A stretch of DNA of 64,000 nt from Aquabacter sediminis. Lineage in GTDB: Bacteria; Pseudomonadota; Alphaproteobacteria; Rhizobiales; Xanthobacteraceae. Positions 36,827 to 47,208 of the stretch are shown piece by piece. Position 1 is the stretch's first letter. The number at the start of each line of letters is the position of its first letter. Made by a program: the position numbers and the translations under genes. The stretch spans positions 310,001-374,000 of the forward strand of contig NZ_JARBFX010000001.1 in the NCBI RefSeq assembly GCF_028863665.1. The letters run 5' to 3'. Under the pieces are notes generated by a model. The model saw only the letters and a program-made list of their open reading frames with translations, was not told where the DNA came from and searched no databases.

Positions 36827-38137
36827 TCAGTAGATGGGGAAGCGGTCGAGCAGGGCGCCGACCTTCTCGCGCACGGCGGCTTCCACCAGGCTGTCCTCGT
36901 CCACACCCTTTTGGGACAAGACTTCCAGCACCTCGGCGATCATATCGCCCACCTGCTGGAACTCCTTCACGCCGAAGCCGCGCGTGGTGCAGGCCGGGGT
37001 GCCCAGGCGCACGCCGGAGGTCACGAAGGGCTTCTCAGGATCGAACGGAATGCCGTTCTTGTTGGTGGTGATGTGGGCGCGGCCGAGCGCGATCTCCGAA
37101 ACCTTGCCGGTGAGGCGCTTGGGACGCAGGTCCACCAGCATCACATGAGTGTCGGTGCCGCCGGAGACGATGGCAAAGCCATGGCCCCGCAGGGTTTCCG
37201 CAAGCGCCTTCGCGTTTTCCACGACGTTCTTCGCGTAAAGCTTGAACTCGGGACGCAGCGCCTCGCCGAACGCCACCGCCTTGCCGGCGATGACATGCAT
37301 CAGCGGACCGCCCTGGATGCCGGGGAAGATGGCCGAGTTGAACTTCTTGGCCAGGTCCTCGTCATTGGTCAGGATCATGCCGCCGCGCGGGCCGCGCAGG
37401 GTCTTGTGGGTGGTGGTCGTCACCACATGGGCATGGGGGAACGGGCTGGGGTGCGCGCCGCCCGCCACCAGGCCGGCGAAATGCGCCATGTCCACCATGA
37501 GCTTGGCGCCCACGCTGTCGGCGATCTCGCGCATCTTGGCGAAATCGATGACACGCGGGTAGGCCGAGCCGCCGGCGACGATCAGCTTCGGCTTGTGCTG
37601 GTCGGCGAGGCGCGCCACCTCTTCATAGTCGATGCGGTGGTCATCGGGGCGCACGCCATAGGGCACCACGTTGAACCAGCGGCCGGACATGTTCACGGGC
37701 GAGCCGTGGGTCAGATGACCGCCAGCGGCCAGGTTCAGGCCGAGATACGTGTCGCCCGGCTGAAGCAGCGCGAAGAAAACGCCCTGGTTGGCCTGGCTGC
37801 CGGAATTGGGCTGCACGTTGGCAAAGCTGCAATTGAACAGCTTCTTGGCCCGCTCGATGGCGAGATTTTCCGCCACATCAACGAACTGACAGCCGCCATA
37901 ATAGCGCTTGCCCGGATAACCCTCGGCATACTTGTTGGTGAGCACCGAGCCCTGGGCCTCGAGCACTGCGCGCGACACGATGTTCTCGGACGCGATCAGT
38001 TCGATCTCATTGCGCTGGCGACCCAGTTCCGCCGTGATGGCAGCGGCGATATCAGGGTCCGTCTCCGCCAGGCCGGCAGAGAAGAAGCGGTTGTTTTCCT
38101 CCGTGACAGAGGAATGGGTCGCGTCGAGCGAGGCCAT
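36827..38137 (-). CDS. glyA: serine hydroxymethyltransferase
   Basis: A 436-residue PLP enzyme with Lys245 in the motif [14 protein letters not shown], plus [19 protein letters not shown] (in part), [22 protein letters not shown] and [12 protein letters not shown]. It interconverts serine and glycine with tetrahydrofolate, feeding one-carbon units to thymidylate, purine and methionine synthesis. First gene of the glyA-nrdR-rib run. Its 167-base upstream spacer shows no riboswitch that I recognise. Confidence 0.97.
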   Translation of the reverse strand: MASLDATHSSVTEENNRFFSAGLAETDPDIAAAITAELGRQRNEIELIASENIVSRAVLEAQGSVLTNKYAEGYPGKRYYGGCQFVDVAENLAIERAKKLFNCSFANVQPNSGSQANQGVFFALLQPGDTYLGLNLAAGGHLTHGSPVNMSGRWFNVVPYGVRPDDHRIDYEEVARLADQHKPKLIVAGGSAYPRVIDFAKMREIADSVGAKLMVDMAHFAGLVAGGAHPSPFPHAHVVTTTTHKTLRGPRGGMILTNDEDLAKKFNSAIFPGIQGGPLMHVIAGKAVAFGEALRPEFKLYAKNVVENAKALAETLRGHGFAIVSGGTDTHVMLVDLRPKRLTGKVSEIALGRAHITTNKNGIPFDPEKPFVTSGVRLGTPACTTRGFGVKEFQQVGDMIAEVLEVLSQKGVDEDSLVEAAVREKVGALLDRFPIY

Positions 38138-38304
38138 TGGCGGTCTCCGAGGTTCCGGCGCGGTGCTTGACCGATGACCGCGATTTCCGGGCAGGCGGCT
38201 CGCTTATCACAGGGCGGTCGCCAAGTCCAAAGCTGCGCTACACCCAGCGACATGCCCAAAGGCTTGCGGCTGTGTCCGAAAGGCGCGGCGACGGCCGCGC
38301 CATT

Positions 38305-39159
38305 TCATCGCTGGTCGAAATTCACCGGCACGGTGAAGGTGATGGTGCCCCCCGGCACTTCCGGCGGCGGAGCCGGCAGGGGCGAGGCGCGGCGGATCAT
38401 GTCGAGCACCTCTCCGTCCAGCGTGGCCGAGCCCGTGGAGGACAGAAGCGAGGCGCCCAATACCTTGCCGGCGCGATCGATGGAGAAGCGCAGCCGCGCC
38501 ACGCCCTCCTCCCGCCGGGCCCGCGCTTCGCTGGGATAGCGTTTGTGGCGGTTGATATGAGCCATGACCGAGCTGCGCCAATTGGCGGGCGCAACCGAAT
38601 TGCTGGCCGATGCACCGCTGGTGGGCGCCGCCATGGCATTGGCCTGGGCGGCATCCGAGCGCGGCGCGGCGCTGGTGGCCGGCGCCGGGGGCTTGCGGCT
38701 CACCTTGGGCTTGGGCTTCGGCTTGTCGACGGGCTTGGGGGGCGGGGGTGTCTCCTCCAGCTTCTTTTCCGGCTGGGGCGGCGGCAGGAGCGCCTCGGCG
38801 AGGGCGGCCGGGGGCGGAGGCGGCAGCAATTCCTCGAGCGGCTCCACCAGCTCCGGCTGGGGCGGGGGCTGCTCGGGCTCCTCCTCCGTCTCGGGCGCGT
38901 CTTTCACCGGGTCGGGCGCCTGGGTCATTTGCGGACCCGGCGCCACGTCCTCCACCTCGGAGGGGGGCGCGACTGGCAGGGGAGCCAATTCGATCATCAA
39001 GGCGGCGGCTGGCGGGTCCGACGCCACCGGCGCGGGCCAATGGATGGCCATGTAGACGCCGCCCACATGGGCCGCCAGGATCACCGCTCCCGCCAGCAGC
39101 CAGCGGCTGGCCGCCCGCCCCCCGCCCGATCCGCCGTCATACCAGTGGATGGCGCTCAC
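38305..39159 (-). CDS. tonB: TonB-family energy transducer
   Basis: A 284-residue protein: an N-terminal membrane anchor (RWLLAGAVILAAHVGGVYMAIHW), a long Pro/Glu then Pro/Lys-rich periplasm-spanning region (about 60-165) and a C-terminal TonB domain (VMAHINRHKRYPSEARARREEGVARLRFSIDR in part; VPVNF at the end). It transmits the proton-motive force to outer-membrane receptors. The GTG start overlaps the exbD stop as GTGA. The cluster faces a TonB-dependent receptor gene, its likely client. Confidence 0.92.
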   Translation of the reverse strand: MSAIHWYDGGSGGGRAASRWLLAGAVILAAHVGGVYMAIHWPAPVASDPPAAALMIELAPLPVAPPSEVEDVAPGPQMTQAPDPVKDAPETEEEPEQPPPQPELVEPLEELLPPPPPAALAEALLPPPQPEKKLEETPPPPKPVDKPKPKPKVSRKPPAPATSAAPRSDAAQANAMAAPTSGASASNSVAPANWRSSVMAHINRHKRYPSEARARREEGVARLRFSIDRAGKVLGASLLSSTGSATLDGEVLDMIRRASPLPAPPPEVPGGTITFTVPVNFDQR

Positions 39160-39617
39160 TGAGGCGCTCCTGCCGCAGGCGAAGCGGCCGGCGCCGCACC
39201 CGGCACCCCTTCAAGGCCCACCAATGCGATCTTCAGATAGCCCGCATTTCGCAGGAGATTCATCACCTCCATCACGTCGCCATAAGGCACTGCCTTGTCG
39301 GCGCGGACGAATACGCGCTGCTGGCGATCGCCACTGGTGGCGGCATCGAGCACGCGGCCCAGGCCGTCCCGCGGCACCGTGTCATTGCCGAGCGACAGTC
39401 CGAGATCCGACTGCACGGTGAGGAAAAGCGGCTTGTCCGGGCGCGGCTGGGGCTGGGCGGTGGAGGCCGGAAGGTCCACCGGCACGTCCACGGTGGAGAG
39501 CGGGGCCGCCACCATGAAAATGATGAGCAGGACCAGCATCACGTCGATGAACGGCGTGACGTTGATCTCGTGATTCTCCGGAAGCTCTTCGCCGCCGAGA
39601 TCGAGCTTGGCCGCCAT
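39156..39617 (-). CDS. exbD: ExbD biopolymer transport protein
   Basis: A 153-residue protein with a single membrane helix containing the essential aspartate (EINVTPFIDVMLVLLIIFMV; Asp at about residue 25) and a periplasmic domain (RADKAVPYGDVMEVMNLLRNAGY). ExbD forms the proton channel with ExbB. It lies 15 bases after exbB and overlaps tonB. Confidence 0.95.
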   Translation of the reverse strand: MAAKLDLGGEELPENHEINVTPFIDVMLVLLIIFMVAAPLSTVDVPVDLPASTAQPQPRPDKPLFLTVQSDLGLSLGNDTVPRDGLGRVLDAATSGDRQQRVFVRADKAVPYGDVMEVMNLLRNAGYLKIALVGLEGVPGAAPAASPAAGAPQ

Positions 39618-39632
39618 GTAACCCGGCCCCCT

Positions 39633-40751
39633 TTACTCGGCCGCAGCCCGGAGGTGCGATATGGGCCGTCCTTGCGCCCGGTCGAGATCGCGTGACAGGT
39701 GCCGCATGACTTCCGCGGAGGTGTCGGAGAGCTCAGCCTTGTAGCCGGCGATGGCACGGGCGAAGATGTTGTAGATCACCACTGCGGGAATGGCGGCCAC
39801 GAGACCGATTGCAGTGGCCAGCAGCGCCTCGGCAATGCCCGGCGCCACCACGGCGAGGTTGGTAGTCTGCGCCTTCGAGATCCCGATAAAGCTGTTCATG
39901 ATGCCCCACACCGTCCCGAACAGGCCGATGAAGGGGGCGGTCGCGCCGATGGTCGCGAGGATGCCGGTGCCGGTCATCATGCGCCGGGCGGCAGCGGCCT
40001 CGATGCGGTTGAGCGAAATGGCCACGCGCTCCTTCACGCCGTCGGCGGGCAAGGCGCGGGAGGCGTCCAATTCGGCGGCCGCGGAACGGACCAGGGCGGC
40101 AGCGGGATCGGTGCGGCTGGCAGGCAGCGCGCGCAGAACGCCGTCAAGTGTGGTCGCCCCACGCAATCCCTTCAGAATGCCCCGCACCTTGGCCTTGCCG
40201 ACAGCCAGCTCGATGGACTTGACCAGCCACACGGTCCAGGTGGCGACGGAGGCGAGCGCGAGGCCCACCATCACGATCTGCACAACCAGCGCGGCTGCCA
40301 TGAACATGCCCCAGGGCGACAGGTCGTGGGGCAGGATGGCGGGCGGATGGTCTGGCGCGGCCGCCATGGACATGCCGACCGAGGGCGCCGTGGAGGGGGC
40401 GCCAGGGACCGGGGAAACAGCCGAAGGCGCGGCCTGAGCATTGGGCACAGAGGGCGCCGGATGTGCCGCATGGGCATCCGGGGTGGCACTGGGCGCCCCT
40501 TGGGGCTGCGCCGTAGGCGCGGGAACAGCTGGCGTTGGCGCGGGCTTCGACAGGGCGGCCGGTGACGGCGGGGCAGGCGAAGTTGAAGGCGCAGCCTGGA
40601 GCAGTGCGGACGGCGTCTGCGTCACGGCCGCAGGTGCAGTCTGCGCCCAGGCACTGCCCGCGCCCACAAGCCCAAGGGCTGCCATCACGGCGAAAAGCGG
40701 GAGCCATCGGGGACATACCGAGGGCATGCCCGAGTTATCGCGTGTCGTCAT
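39633..40751 (-). CDS. exbB: ExbB proton-channel protein with long periplasmic N-terminus
   Basis: A 372-residue protein. After a signal peptide (LPLFAVMAALGLVGAGSAWA-QT) comes an Ala/Pro/Ser-rich periplasmic region of about 110 residues, then the ExbB core: TM1 (MFMAAALVVQIVMVGLAL), the cytoplasmic loop, and the MotA/TolQ/ExbB signature IGATAPFIGLFGTVWGIMNSF and AEALLATAIGLVAAIPAVV. E. coli ExbB (244 residues) lacks the extension, which is common in alpha- and gammaproteobacterial ExbB of this type. First gene of exbB-exbD-tonB. Confidence 0.93.
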   Translation of the reverse strand: MTTRDNSGMPSVCPRWLPLFAVMAALGLVGAGSAWAQTAPAAVTQTPSALLQAAPSTSPAPPSPAALSKPAPTPAVPAPTAQPQGAPSATPDAHAAHPAPSVPNAQAAPSAVSPVPGAPSTAPSVGMSMAAAPDHPPAILPHDLSPWGMFMAAALVVQIVMVGLALASVATWTVWLVKSIELAVGKAKVRGILKGLRGATTLDGVLRALPASRTDPAAALVRSAAAELDASRALPADGVKERVAISLNRIEAAAARRMMTGTGILATIGATAPFIGLFGTVWGIMNSFIGISKAQTTNLAVVAPGIAEALLATAIGLVAAIPAVVIYNIFARAIAGYKAELSDTSAEVMRHLSRDLDRAQGRPISHLRAAAE

Positions 40752-41102
40752 CGCGTCACCGGCGTCAGGAAATGGCTGATTTGGCTGGCGATCCCGCGAA
40801 GGGACGAAGCTGGCTGAGGAGACTTATACCCCCACTTCCCCCGGCACGTTAAGTTTTTTTGCGTCGCACCCGTGTGGAGGCTGGGTCACAGCCTCTGCAT
40901 ATCTGCCGCCATCCCCTTCCTCTGACGGTCCGTCATGCTAAATTGCGGCGCACCGTGGCCAATCCGCGCGTTTCCCGGGACTGGTGAGGCGCGGGAGCAA
41001 GGCGCAGGTGCACGCGGCTTTTTTCAAGAATATCACACGCTCAATGCGTGGATCGCTACGGGGCAAGCCCGGGCCGGGCGGACCAAGGGGTGGGGCGCAG
41101 AC
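40752..41102. other. 351-base divergent region, exbB / DUF2946 gene
   Basis: No gene is supported. It contains an inverted repeat GAGGCTG-N5-CAGCCTC (40877-40895) and a perfect 13-base palindrome TGACGGTCCGTCA (40923-40935), both possible regulator sites. I see neither a classical Fur box nor a cobalamin riboswitch. Confidence 0.5.
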
Positions 41103-41543
41103 ATGCGCGGTGGGGGCAAGAGCGCTGGGAGCAAGGGCGCGCGGACCTTGGCGCGGCGGGTGAGCCGCGGCGCAGGCCGCGTGCGCATGCCGCTCGCCTG
41201 GAGCCTCGCCTATATCCTCCTCGCCCAGCTCATCCTCAGCGGCTTTTCCGCCGGCGCCGCCATGGCGGCCCTATCGCACGACCGGGCGCCTGCCTTCTGC
41301 TCCGGAGGGACCGATGCAGCCCCGCCGCAGGACCAAGCGCCCCATCGGGCGCCGCATTGTCTTCTCTGTCCGCAAGCGGGACTGACGCCGCTTCTTCCCG
41401 TTGCGCCCGCCCTGCCCGCTCCCCAGGCGGCGTTTGGGCTGGCGGCGGATGCCATCTCGCAGCCGGCGGAGCCGCGTTTCTGGGCGATCCACGAGGGCGC
41501 GCGCACCCGCGCGCCGCCCCTGGGGGGAAAGGGTTCGGCCTGA
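41103..41543 (+). CDS. DUF2946-like small protein
   Basis: A 146-residue protein with a basic N-terminus, one hydrophobic segment (LAWSLAYILLAQLILSGFSAGAAMA), a short His/Cys-rich part (FCSGG ... PHRAPHCLLCPQAG) and a C-terminus ending in ARTRAPP. This layout, with a CxxC after a membrane segment and a terminal RxPP, fits DUF2946, whose genes often accompany TonB-dependent receptors and metal-handling genes. No function is established. The start is uncertain; ATG at 41187 is an alternative. The receptor gene follows about 125 bases later. Confidence 0.6.
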   Translation: MRGGGKSAGSKGARTLARRVSRGAGRVRMPLAWSLAYILLAQLILSGFSAGAAMAALSHDRAPAFCSGGTDAAPPQDQAPHRAPHCLLCPQAGLTPLLPVAPALPAPQAAFGLAADAISQPAEPRFWAIHEGARTRAPPLGGKGSA

Positions 41544-41669
41544 AGCCGCATCGTTTCACCGTGCTGCCGCGTGCCCGGTAGGGGTCTTGCCACCCAGACC
41601 GCGCCTGCGCGCACGCTCTCCCCTCGCCGCCGCCCCGCTTGGCCGATGCCGCGGGCGCCAGGACTTCCC

Positions 41670-43772
41670 ATGCCCCCTCGCCATCCCTCTGCTGGAACCG
41701 GAGCGCTGCCGCGCGCCCTTCTGGCGGCCCCGCTTGCCGCCCTCCCCTTTTCGTTTCTGCCCAATGCCGCCTCGGGCCAGGAGGCCAGCTACGAGTTGCC
41801 AGTCATCTCCATCAATGCCGGCCAGGACGGCAGCCTCACCGTCCAGTCGTATCGCCAGGCCCAGCAGACCATCGACCTGACGCCGGGCGGCGTGGAAGTG
41901 GTGCCGGACACCCAGTGGCGCGACACCCCGGCCACCACCATCAAGGACATGCTGGACTATGTGCCCGGCGTCTTTGCCCAGCCCAAATGGGGCGAGGACA
42001 CGCGCCTGTCGATTCGCGGCTCTGGCATCTCTCGTAACTCCCATCTGCGCGGCATCCAGCTCTACCAGAACGGCATTCCGCTCAGCAGCGTGGATGGCGG
42101 CGGCGATTTCCAGGAGATCGACCCCACCGCCTTCCAGTATGTGGAGGTGTTCAAGGGCGCCAATGGCTACCAGTACGGCGCCAATGCTCTGGGCGGCGCC
42201 ATCAATTTCGTCTCTCCCACGGGCCGCAGCGCGCCGGGCATGGAGGTGCGCGTCGATGGCGGCGCCTTCGGCTTCGGGCGGGTGCAATCCAATGTGGGCG
42301 GGGTGAATGGCGCCTTCGATGGCTTCATCACCGCCTCTTACCTGACCCAGGACGGCTTCCGGCAGCATTCCTCGGGCGAATCGGTGCGCGGCAGTGCCAA
42401 TTTCGGCTGGCAGCCCTCCGCCACGTTCGAGACGCGCTTCTACCTGAACGCCACCGACGTCCAGCAGGACATTCCGGGCGCGGTTTCGAAGACGGTGGCC
42501 CTCAACTCGCCCCAGACCGCCAACCCCACCAATGTGGCGCTGGACTATGAGCGCAACATCCAGGCCTTCCGCGCCGCCAACAAGACCACATTCATCCTGT
42601 CCGACACCACCAAGCTGGATGCCGGGCTCTATTACAACAACCGCTCCCTCGTTCATCCCATCTTCCAGGTTCTGGACTATGGCTATGAGGAAGTGGGCGC
42701 CTTCGCCCGCATGGTGGACGAGCGCACCATAGGCGGTTTCAACAACCGCCTGGTCATGGGCGTCAACTTCGGCACCGGGAACGTGGATGCCCAGCGCTAC
42801 ACCAATGTGAGCGGCAATTCGGGCAGGCTGGTCTATCTGACCACCGACGAAGCCACCACCACCACCCTCTATGCCGAGGACAATTTCTACCTGACCAAGG
42901 ATTTCGCGCTGGTGGGCGCGTTCCAGTATCTCAATTCCAGCCTCAACCGGGTCGCCTATCTCGGCACGGTCTCCGGCGGCAATGACTACCAGCTGTTCCT
43001 GCCCAAGGGCGGGTTCATCTGGGAGCTCCAGGCGAATGCGCAGCTCTACGGCAACGTCTCGCGCTCCGGCGAGGTGCCGACCTTCTCGGAACTGACCAAT
43101 TTCGCCGTGGGGGACATCGCCAACCTGGAAGCCCAGACCGCGACCACCGTGGAAATCGGCTCGCGCGGCCAGACCCCCACCTTCAACTGGGACGTCTCGC
43201 TCTATCGCTCCTGGGTGCAGAACGAGTTGCAGTGTCAGGACACCGGCATTCTGCTTGGCCTCACCTGCACGGTGGTGAACCTGTCCAACACCATCCACCA
43301 GGGTATGGAAGTGGGCGCCAACTGGCAGGTGGCGCAAGGCCTGTGGGCCAAGGGCCCCTTGTCCGACAGCCTGTGGCTGAATCTCGCCTACACCTATTCA
43401 GACTTCTTCTTCGACAATGACCCGGTGTGGGGCAACAACCAGCTCCCCGGCATTCCGCGCCACTACATCCGTGCGGAACTGCTCTACAAGCATCCGAGCG
43501 GTTTCTATGCGGGACCGAACGTGGAATGGGTGCCCACCGCCTATTTCGTGGATGACGCCAACACGCTGAACACCTCGCCCTATGCCCTGCTGAACTTCCG
43601 CATGGGCTACGATCCCGGGTCGCGCTTCTCGGTCTATATGGACGCGCGGAACCTCCTGAACGTGAACTATATCGCCAGCGTCAACGTGACGGCGCGCGCC
43701 AGCCAGAACCAGGCCTTGTTCGAGCCGGGCAATGGGCGGGCCATCTATGTGGGCGGGCGGATGACCTTCTGA
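41670..43772 (+). CDS. TonB-dependent outer membrane receptor (FecA/YncD-like)
   Basis: A 700-residue receptor with a signal peptide (ALPRALLAAPLAALPFSFLPNAASG), a plug domain (TTIKDMLDYVPGVFAQ; DTRLSIRGSGISRNSHLRG; QEIDPTAFQYVEVFKGANGYQYGANALGGAINFVSP in part) and a 22-strand barrel ending in a terminal aromatic (YVGGRMTF). It imports a ligand across the outer membrane using TonB-ExbBD, encoded divergently next door. The plug resembles the FecA/YncD group from memory; the ligand (iron chelate, copper or a cofactor) cannot be stated. AGGA lies six bases before the ATG at 41670. Confidence 0.9.
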   Translation: MPPRHPSAGTGALPRALLAAPLAALPFSFLPNAASGQEASYELPVISINAGQDGSLTVQSYRQAQQTIDLTPGGVEVVPDTQWRDTPATTIKDMLDYVPGVFAQPKWGEDTRLSIRGSGISRNSHLRGIQLYQNGIPLSSVDGGGDFQEIDPTAFQYVEVFKGANGYQYGANALGGAINFVSPTGRSAPGMEVRVDGGAFGFGRVQSNVGGVNGAFDGFITASYLTQDGFRQHSSGESVRGSANFGWQPSATFETRFYLNATDVQQDIPGAVSKTVALNSPQTANPTNVALDYERNIQAFRAANKTTFILSDTTKLDAGLYYNNRSLVHPIFQVLDYGYEEVGAFARMVDERTIGGFNNRLVMGVNFGTGNVDAQRYTNVSGNSGRLVYLTTDEATTTTLYAEDNFYLTKDFALVGAFQYLNSSLNRVAYLGTVSGGNDYQLFLPKGGFIWELQANAQLYGNVSRSGEVPTFSELTNFAVGDIANLEAQTATTVEIGSRGQTPTFNWDVSLYRSWVQNELQCQDTGILLGLTCTVVNLSNTIHQGMEVGANWQVAQGLWAKGPLSDSLWLNLAYTYSDFFFDNDPVWGNNQLPGIPRHYIRAELLYKHPSGFYAGPNVEWVPTAYFVDDANTLNTSPYALLNFRMGYDPGSRFSVYMDARNLLNVNYIASVNVTARASQNQALFEPGNGRAIYVGGRMTF

Positions 43773-43786
43773 TCCCCTGAACGCAA

Positions 43787-43812
43787 CAAGGCCGGGCGCG
43801 AGCCCGGCCTTG
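43787..43812. terminator. hairpin between the receptor gene and metG
   Basis: CAAGGCCGGGC (43787-43797) pairs perfectly with GCCCGGCCTTG (43802-43812), closed by a GCGA (GNRA) tetraloop, between convergent genes. No U-tract follows on either side. Confidence 0.5.
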
Positions 43813-43841
43813 CCAAACAGATGAAGCCAGGCGCAATCGCC

Positions 43842-45392
43842 TCAGGCCTCCGGCTCCACATAGCGCGGGAACACGCCGACCGGCGCCGGCAGCGTGATGG
43901 AGGGCGGCAGGCGGCCAGTGGCACCAAGGCGGGCGAAGATGCGCTCGTCCTCGGGCAGGGCCAAGAGATCGAGGAGGCGCGCCGCGCTCGCCGGCACGAC
44001 CGGCTGGGCGAGGATGCCGATCTGGCGGATCACTTCCGCCGTCACCCAAAGCACGGTGGCAAAGCGCGCCGGATCCGTCTTGCGCAGCGCCCAGGGCGCC
44101 TGCGCGGCGAAATAGCGGTTGGCGTCCGCCACCACGGCCCACACGGTGGACAGATACTGGTGGATGGCCTGGCTCTCCATGGCCTCGCGCGCCTTGGCCA
44201 GCATGCCGTCGGCGGCGGCGAGGATGGCCTCGTCCTCCGGCGAGATCGGCCCGGGCTCGGGCACGATGCCGTCGAGATTCTTGGCGACCATGGACAAGGA
44301 GCGCTGGGCAAGGTTGCCCAGATCATTGGCCAGGTCCGCATTCATGCGGGCGACGATGGCTTCGTGGCTATAGGAGCCGTCCTGGCCGAACGAGACCTCG
44401 CGCAGGAAGAAATAGCGCACGGGGTCGACGCCATAGGCGGCCACGAGGTCGAAGGGATCGACCACATTGCCCACCGACTTGGACATCTTCTCCCCGCGAT
44501 TGAACAGGAAGCCGTGGCCGAACACCCGCTTGGGCGCGGCAAGGCCGGCGGACCACAGGAAGGCAGGCCAATAGACCGCGTGGAAGCGGGTGATGTCCTT
44601 GCCGATCACATGCAGGTCGGCCGGCCAATAGGTGCGGAACAACTCGCCCTGCGTGTCGGGATAGCCGAGCGCCGTGATGTAGTTGGTGAGCGCATCCACC
44701 CACACATACATGATGTGCTTGGGATCACCCGGCACCGGAATGCCCCAGTCGAAGGTGGTGCGGGAGATGGACAGATCCTGCAGCCCGCCAGCCACGAAGC
44801 TCACCACCTCGTTGCGCCGCGCCTCCGGGGCGATGAAGTCGGGATTGGCGGCGTAATGGTCCAGCAGGCGCTGCTGGTAGGCGGAGAGGCGGAAGAAATA
44901 GCTCTCCTCCTCCACCCATTCCACCGGCGTGCCCTGGGGGCCGAGACGCACGCCTTGGTCGTTGAGGGTGGTTTCGTCCTCGGCGTAATAGGCCTCGTCG
45001 CGTACCGAATACCAGCCGGCATAGGTGGACTTGTAGATGTCCCCATTGGCCTGCATCCGCTCCCAGATGGCCTGTGCGGAGCGGTGATGGCGGGCTTCGG
45101 TGGTGCGGATGAAGTCGTCATTGGAGAGGCCGAACGCCTCCACCATGGCCTGGAAGCGCGGAACGTTGCGGTCCAGCAGCTCCTGCGTGGTCAGCCCCGC
45201 CTTCTGGGCGGTCTGAAGCATCTTGATGCCGTGCTCGTCCGTGCCGGTCAGGAAGCGCACGTCATAGCCGTCCAGTCGCTTGAAGCGCGCGATGCAATCG
45301 GTGGCGATCGCCTCATAGGCATGGCCCATATGGGGCACGCCATTGGGATAGGCGATGGCGGTGGTGATGTAGAATGGCGTCTTGGACGACAT
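43842..45392 (-). CDS. metG: methionyl-tRNA synthetase
   Basis: A 516-residue class I synthetase. The HIGH motif reads HMGH in [15 protein letters not shown], and the KMSKS motif is exact ([10 protein letters not shown]). The connective segment and alpha-helical anticodon domain follow; the C-terminal tRNA-binding extension of E. coli MetRS is absent, as usual in alphaproteobacteria. The ATG at 45392 gives the family start [12 protein letters not shown]; an ATG 17 codons upstream is possible. It lies downstream of holB on the same strand. Confidence 0.97.
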   Translation of the reverse strand: MSSKTPFYITTAIAYPNGVPHMGHAYEAIATDCIARFKRLDGYDVRFLTGTDEHGIKMLQTAQKAGLTTQELLDRNVPRFQAMVEAFGLSNDDFIRTTEARHHRSAQAIWERMQANGDIYKSTYAGWYSVRDEAYYAEDETTLNDQGVRLGPQGTPVEWVEEESYFFRLSAYQQRLLDHYAANPDFIAPEARRNEVVSFVAGGLQDLSISRTTFDWGIPVPGDPKHIMYVWVDALTNYITALGYPDTQGELFRTYWPADLHVIGKDITRFHAVYWPAFLWSAGLAAPKRVFGHGFLFNRGEKMSKSVGNVVDPFDLVAAYGVDPVRYFFLREVSFGQDGSYSHEAIVARMNADLANDLGNLAQRSLSMVAKNLDGIVPEPGPISPEDEAILAAADGMLAKAREAMESQAIHQYLSTVWAVVADANRYFAAQAPWALRKTDPARFATVLWVTAEVIRQIGILAQPVVPASAARLLDLLALPEDERIFARLGATGRLPPSITLPAPVGVFPRYVEPEA

Positions 45393-45523
45393 GGCAGACC
45401 AATCGAAGGCCTCGCCGCCTGCGGCCCCAAGACGTTTCGCCATCGGCCCGGAGCCCGGCGCACCGATGGGTCGTCGCGCCGGATGCGGGGCCGGCCGGTC
45501 GCGTGGACCCCGCCCCTCCGCCG

Positions 45524-46546
45524 CTAGCGGGCCGCCTCAGCGAGGGCGGTGAAAATGCGGAACACGAGCGCCTTGCGGTCGAGATTGAACGTATCGGCCT
45601 CGGCTCCCGCGCGTCGCACCTTCTCCCACACCTCGGACAGCCGGACAAGGCGCCCACGCTCATGCGCGCCAGACAGGGTTTGCGCGGCGATCCAATCCGT
45701 CACCGCCTCAATGAAGAGATCGAGCCCGCCCGCGCGGTCTCCCTGGAGCCGCGCGCCAAGCCCGTGCAGGTCCTCCGGGCGCACCTGGGGCAACTGGTCC
45801 AGCAGGCGTTGCGTCGCCACGCGCACCTCCAGCCCCTCCCCGCGCGCCAGAACCAGGGCGCGGCGCACGCTGCCGCCGGCGGCCGCAGCGGCGGCGGGCA
45901 GTGCCGCCTCGTCCAGCTCGGCGTCCTGCTTGAGGTCATCAAGGGCGGCGAGAACGTCGGGCTCATGCAGGTCCCGCAGGCGCAACAGGCGCGTGCGGGA
46001 GCGGATGGTGGGCAGCACCCGGCCCGGCGCGTGGCACACCAGGAGGAAGAGCGCACGCGGCGGGGGCTCTTCCAGCGTCTTCAGCAGCGCATTGGCGCCA
46101 AAGGCATTCAGTTCATCCACCGCATCCACGATGCAAACACGCCAACCGCCAGAGGCCGCTGTCGACCCGAAGAAGGGGCGAACCTTGCGCACCATTTCCG
46201 CCGGGATGACGGTGGGGATCTTGTCTTCCCCACTTTCTGCCGCACGCCGCAGCACCAGCAGGTCAGGATGGGACATGGCCGCCACCTGACGGAACACCGG
46301 GTCTCGCTGCGAGACGAAGAAATCGTGCTGGTCCCGCCCCGCCTGTCCACCGGCCAGCACGAAGCGGGCGATCCGGTAGGCGAGCGTCGCCTTGCCGATG
46401 CCTTCCGGCCCGCCAATGAGGAGCGCATGGGGCATGCGCCCGGCGCGCCAATCCGCCATGAGGTCGGCCTCATGGGCGGCATGGCCGAACAGGTGCTCGC
46501 GGGTGCGCGGATGAGGTGCGCCGGCCAGCACATCGCCTTCGCTCAT
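45524..46546 (-). CDS. holB: DNA polymerase III delta-prime subunit
   Basis: A 340-residue clamp-loader subunit with a P-loop-like segment ([19 protein letters not shown]), the sensor region ([27 protein letters not shown] in part) and RSRTRLLRL. It is part of the complex that loads the sliding clamp. GGAG lies five bases before the ATG at 46546, and its start overlaps the tmk stop (ATGA). The rlpA-dac-tmk-holB-metG order is conserved in Rhizobiales. Confidence 0.93.
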   Translation of the reverse strand: MSEGDVLAGAPHPRTREHLFGHAAHEADLMADWRAGRMPHALLIGGPEGIGKATLAYRIARFVLAGGQAGRDQHDFFVSQRDPVFRQVAAMSHPDLLVLRRAAESGEDKIPTVIPAEMVRKVRPFFGSTAASGGWRVCIVDAVDELNAFGANALLKTLEEPPPRALFLLVCHAPGRVLPTIRSRTRLLRLRDLHEPDVLAALDDLKQDAELDEAALPAAAAAAGGSVRRALVLARGEGLEVRVATQRLLDQLPQVRPEDLHGLGARLQGDRAGGLDLFIEAVTDWIAAQTLSGAHERGRLVRLSEVWEKVRRAGAEADTFNLDRKALVFRIFTALAEAAR

Positions 46547-47208
46547 GCGTTCTCCTGCGCCGGAAGGGCAAGGCCAAGGCGCGCTTTCAGGGCGGCGCGG
46601 ATGTCCTGCCACACGGTGTCGGCGGGTTGGGTTGCATCCACCACCACATAGCGGCCGGCATCGCTGCGGGCGAGATCAAGAAAGGCCGCACGGACGGCCG
46701 CATGGAAAGCGAGGCCCTCCTTTTCGAACCGGTCGGCCGCCGCCCCCTTGCCGCGCGCCGCCGCCCGTTCAAGACCGATCTCCGGCGGCACATCGAGGAT
46801 GAAAGTGAGGTCCGGGGTCAGGCCGGGCGCGGCCACATGCTCCAGCGCGATGAGAAAGCGGGTGTCCACCTTGCCCACCGCCCCCTGATAGACGCGGGTG
46901 GAATCGGTGAAGCGATCGCACACCACCCACTTGCCGGCATCAAGCGCCGGCCGGATGGTATGGTCGACGTGATCGACTCTAGCCGCCGCGAACAGCACCG
47001 CCTCCGCGTCCGGCCCGTAGGGCTCGGCGGCCCCGGACAGCAGCACCTCACGGAGCCGCTCCGCACCGGGCGAGCCACCCGGCTCACGGGTTGTCACCAC
47101 GTCGTGGCCGCACCCGCGCAAGGCATCGGCCAGCCGACGCAACTGGGTGGACTTGCCGCCGCCCTCCCCGCCCTCCAGGGTGAGGAAACGGCCCCTGTGC
47201 AGCGTCAT
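46543..47208 (-). CDS. tmk: thymidylate kinase
   Basis: A 221-residue kinase: P-loop LEGGEGGGKSTQLRRLADAL (residues about 9-28), the DRF/DRY-type motif CDRFTDSTRVYQG, and the LID segment RAAARGKGAAADRFEKEG. It phosphorylates dTMP to dTDP, downstream of thymidylate synthase (thyA is also in this window). Four-base ATGA overlaps at both ends couple it to dac and holB. Confidence 0.96.
   Translation of the reverse strand: MTLHRGRFLTLEGGEGGGKSTQLRRLADALRGCGHDVVTTREPGGSPGAERLREVLLSGAAEPYGPDAEAVLFAAARVDHVDHTIRPALDAGKWVVCDRFTDSTRVYQGAVGKVDTRFLIALEHVAAPGLTPDLTFILDVPPEIGLERAAARGKGAAADRFEKEGLAFHAAVRAAFLDLARSDAGRYVVVDATQPADTVWQDIRAALKARLGLALPAQENA

Noticed and set aside
40752-41669. Possible cobalamin riboswitch or Fur box upstream of the TonB-dependent receptor
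   Set aside because: I looked for B12-box-like and classical Fur sequences and found neither; only unrelated inverted repeats are present.
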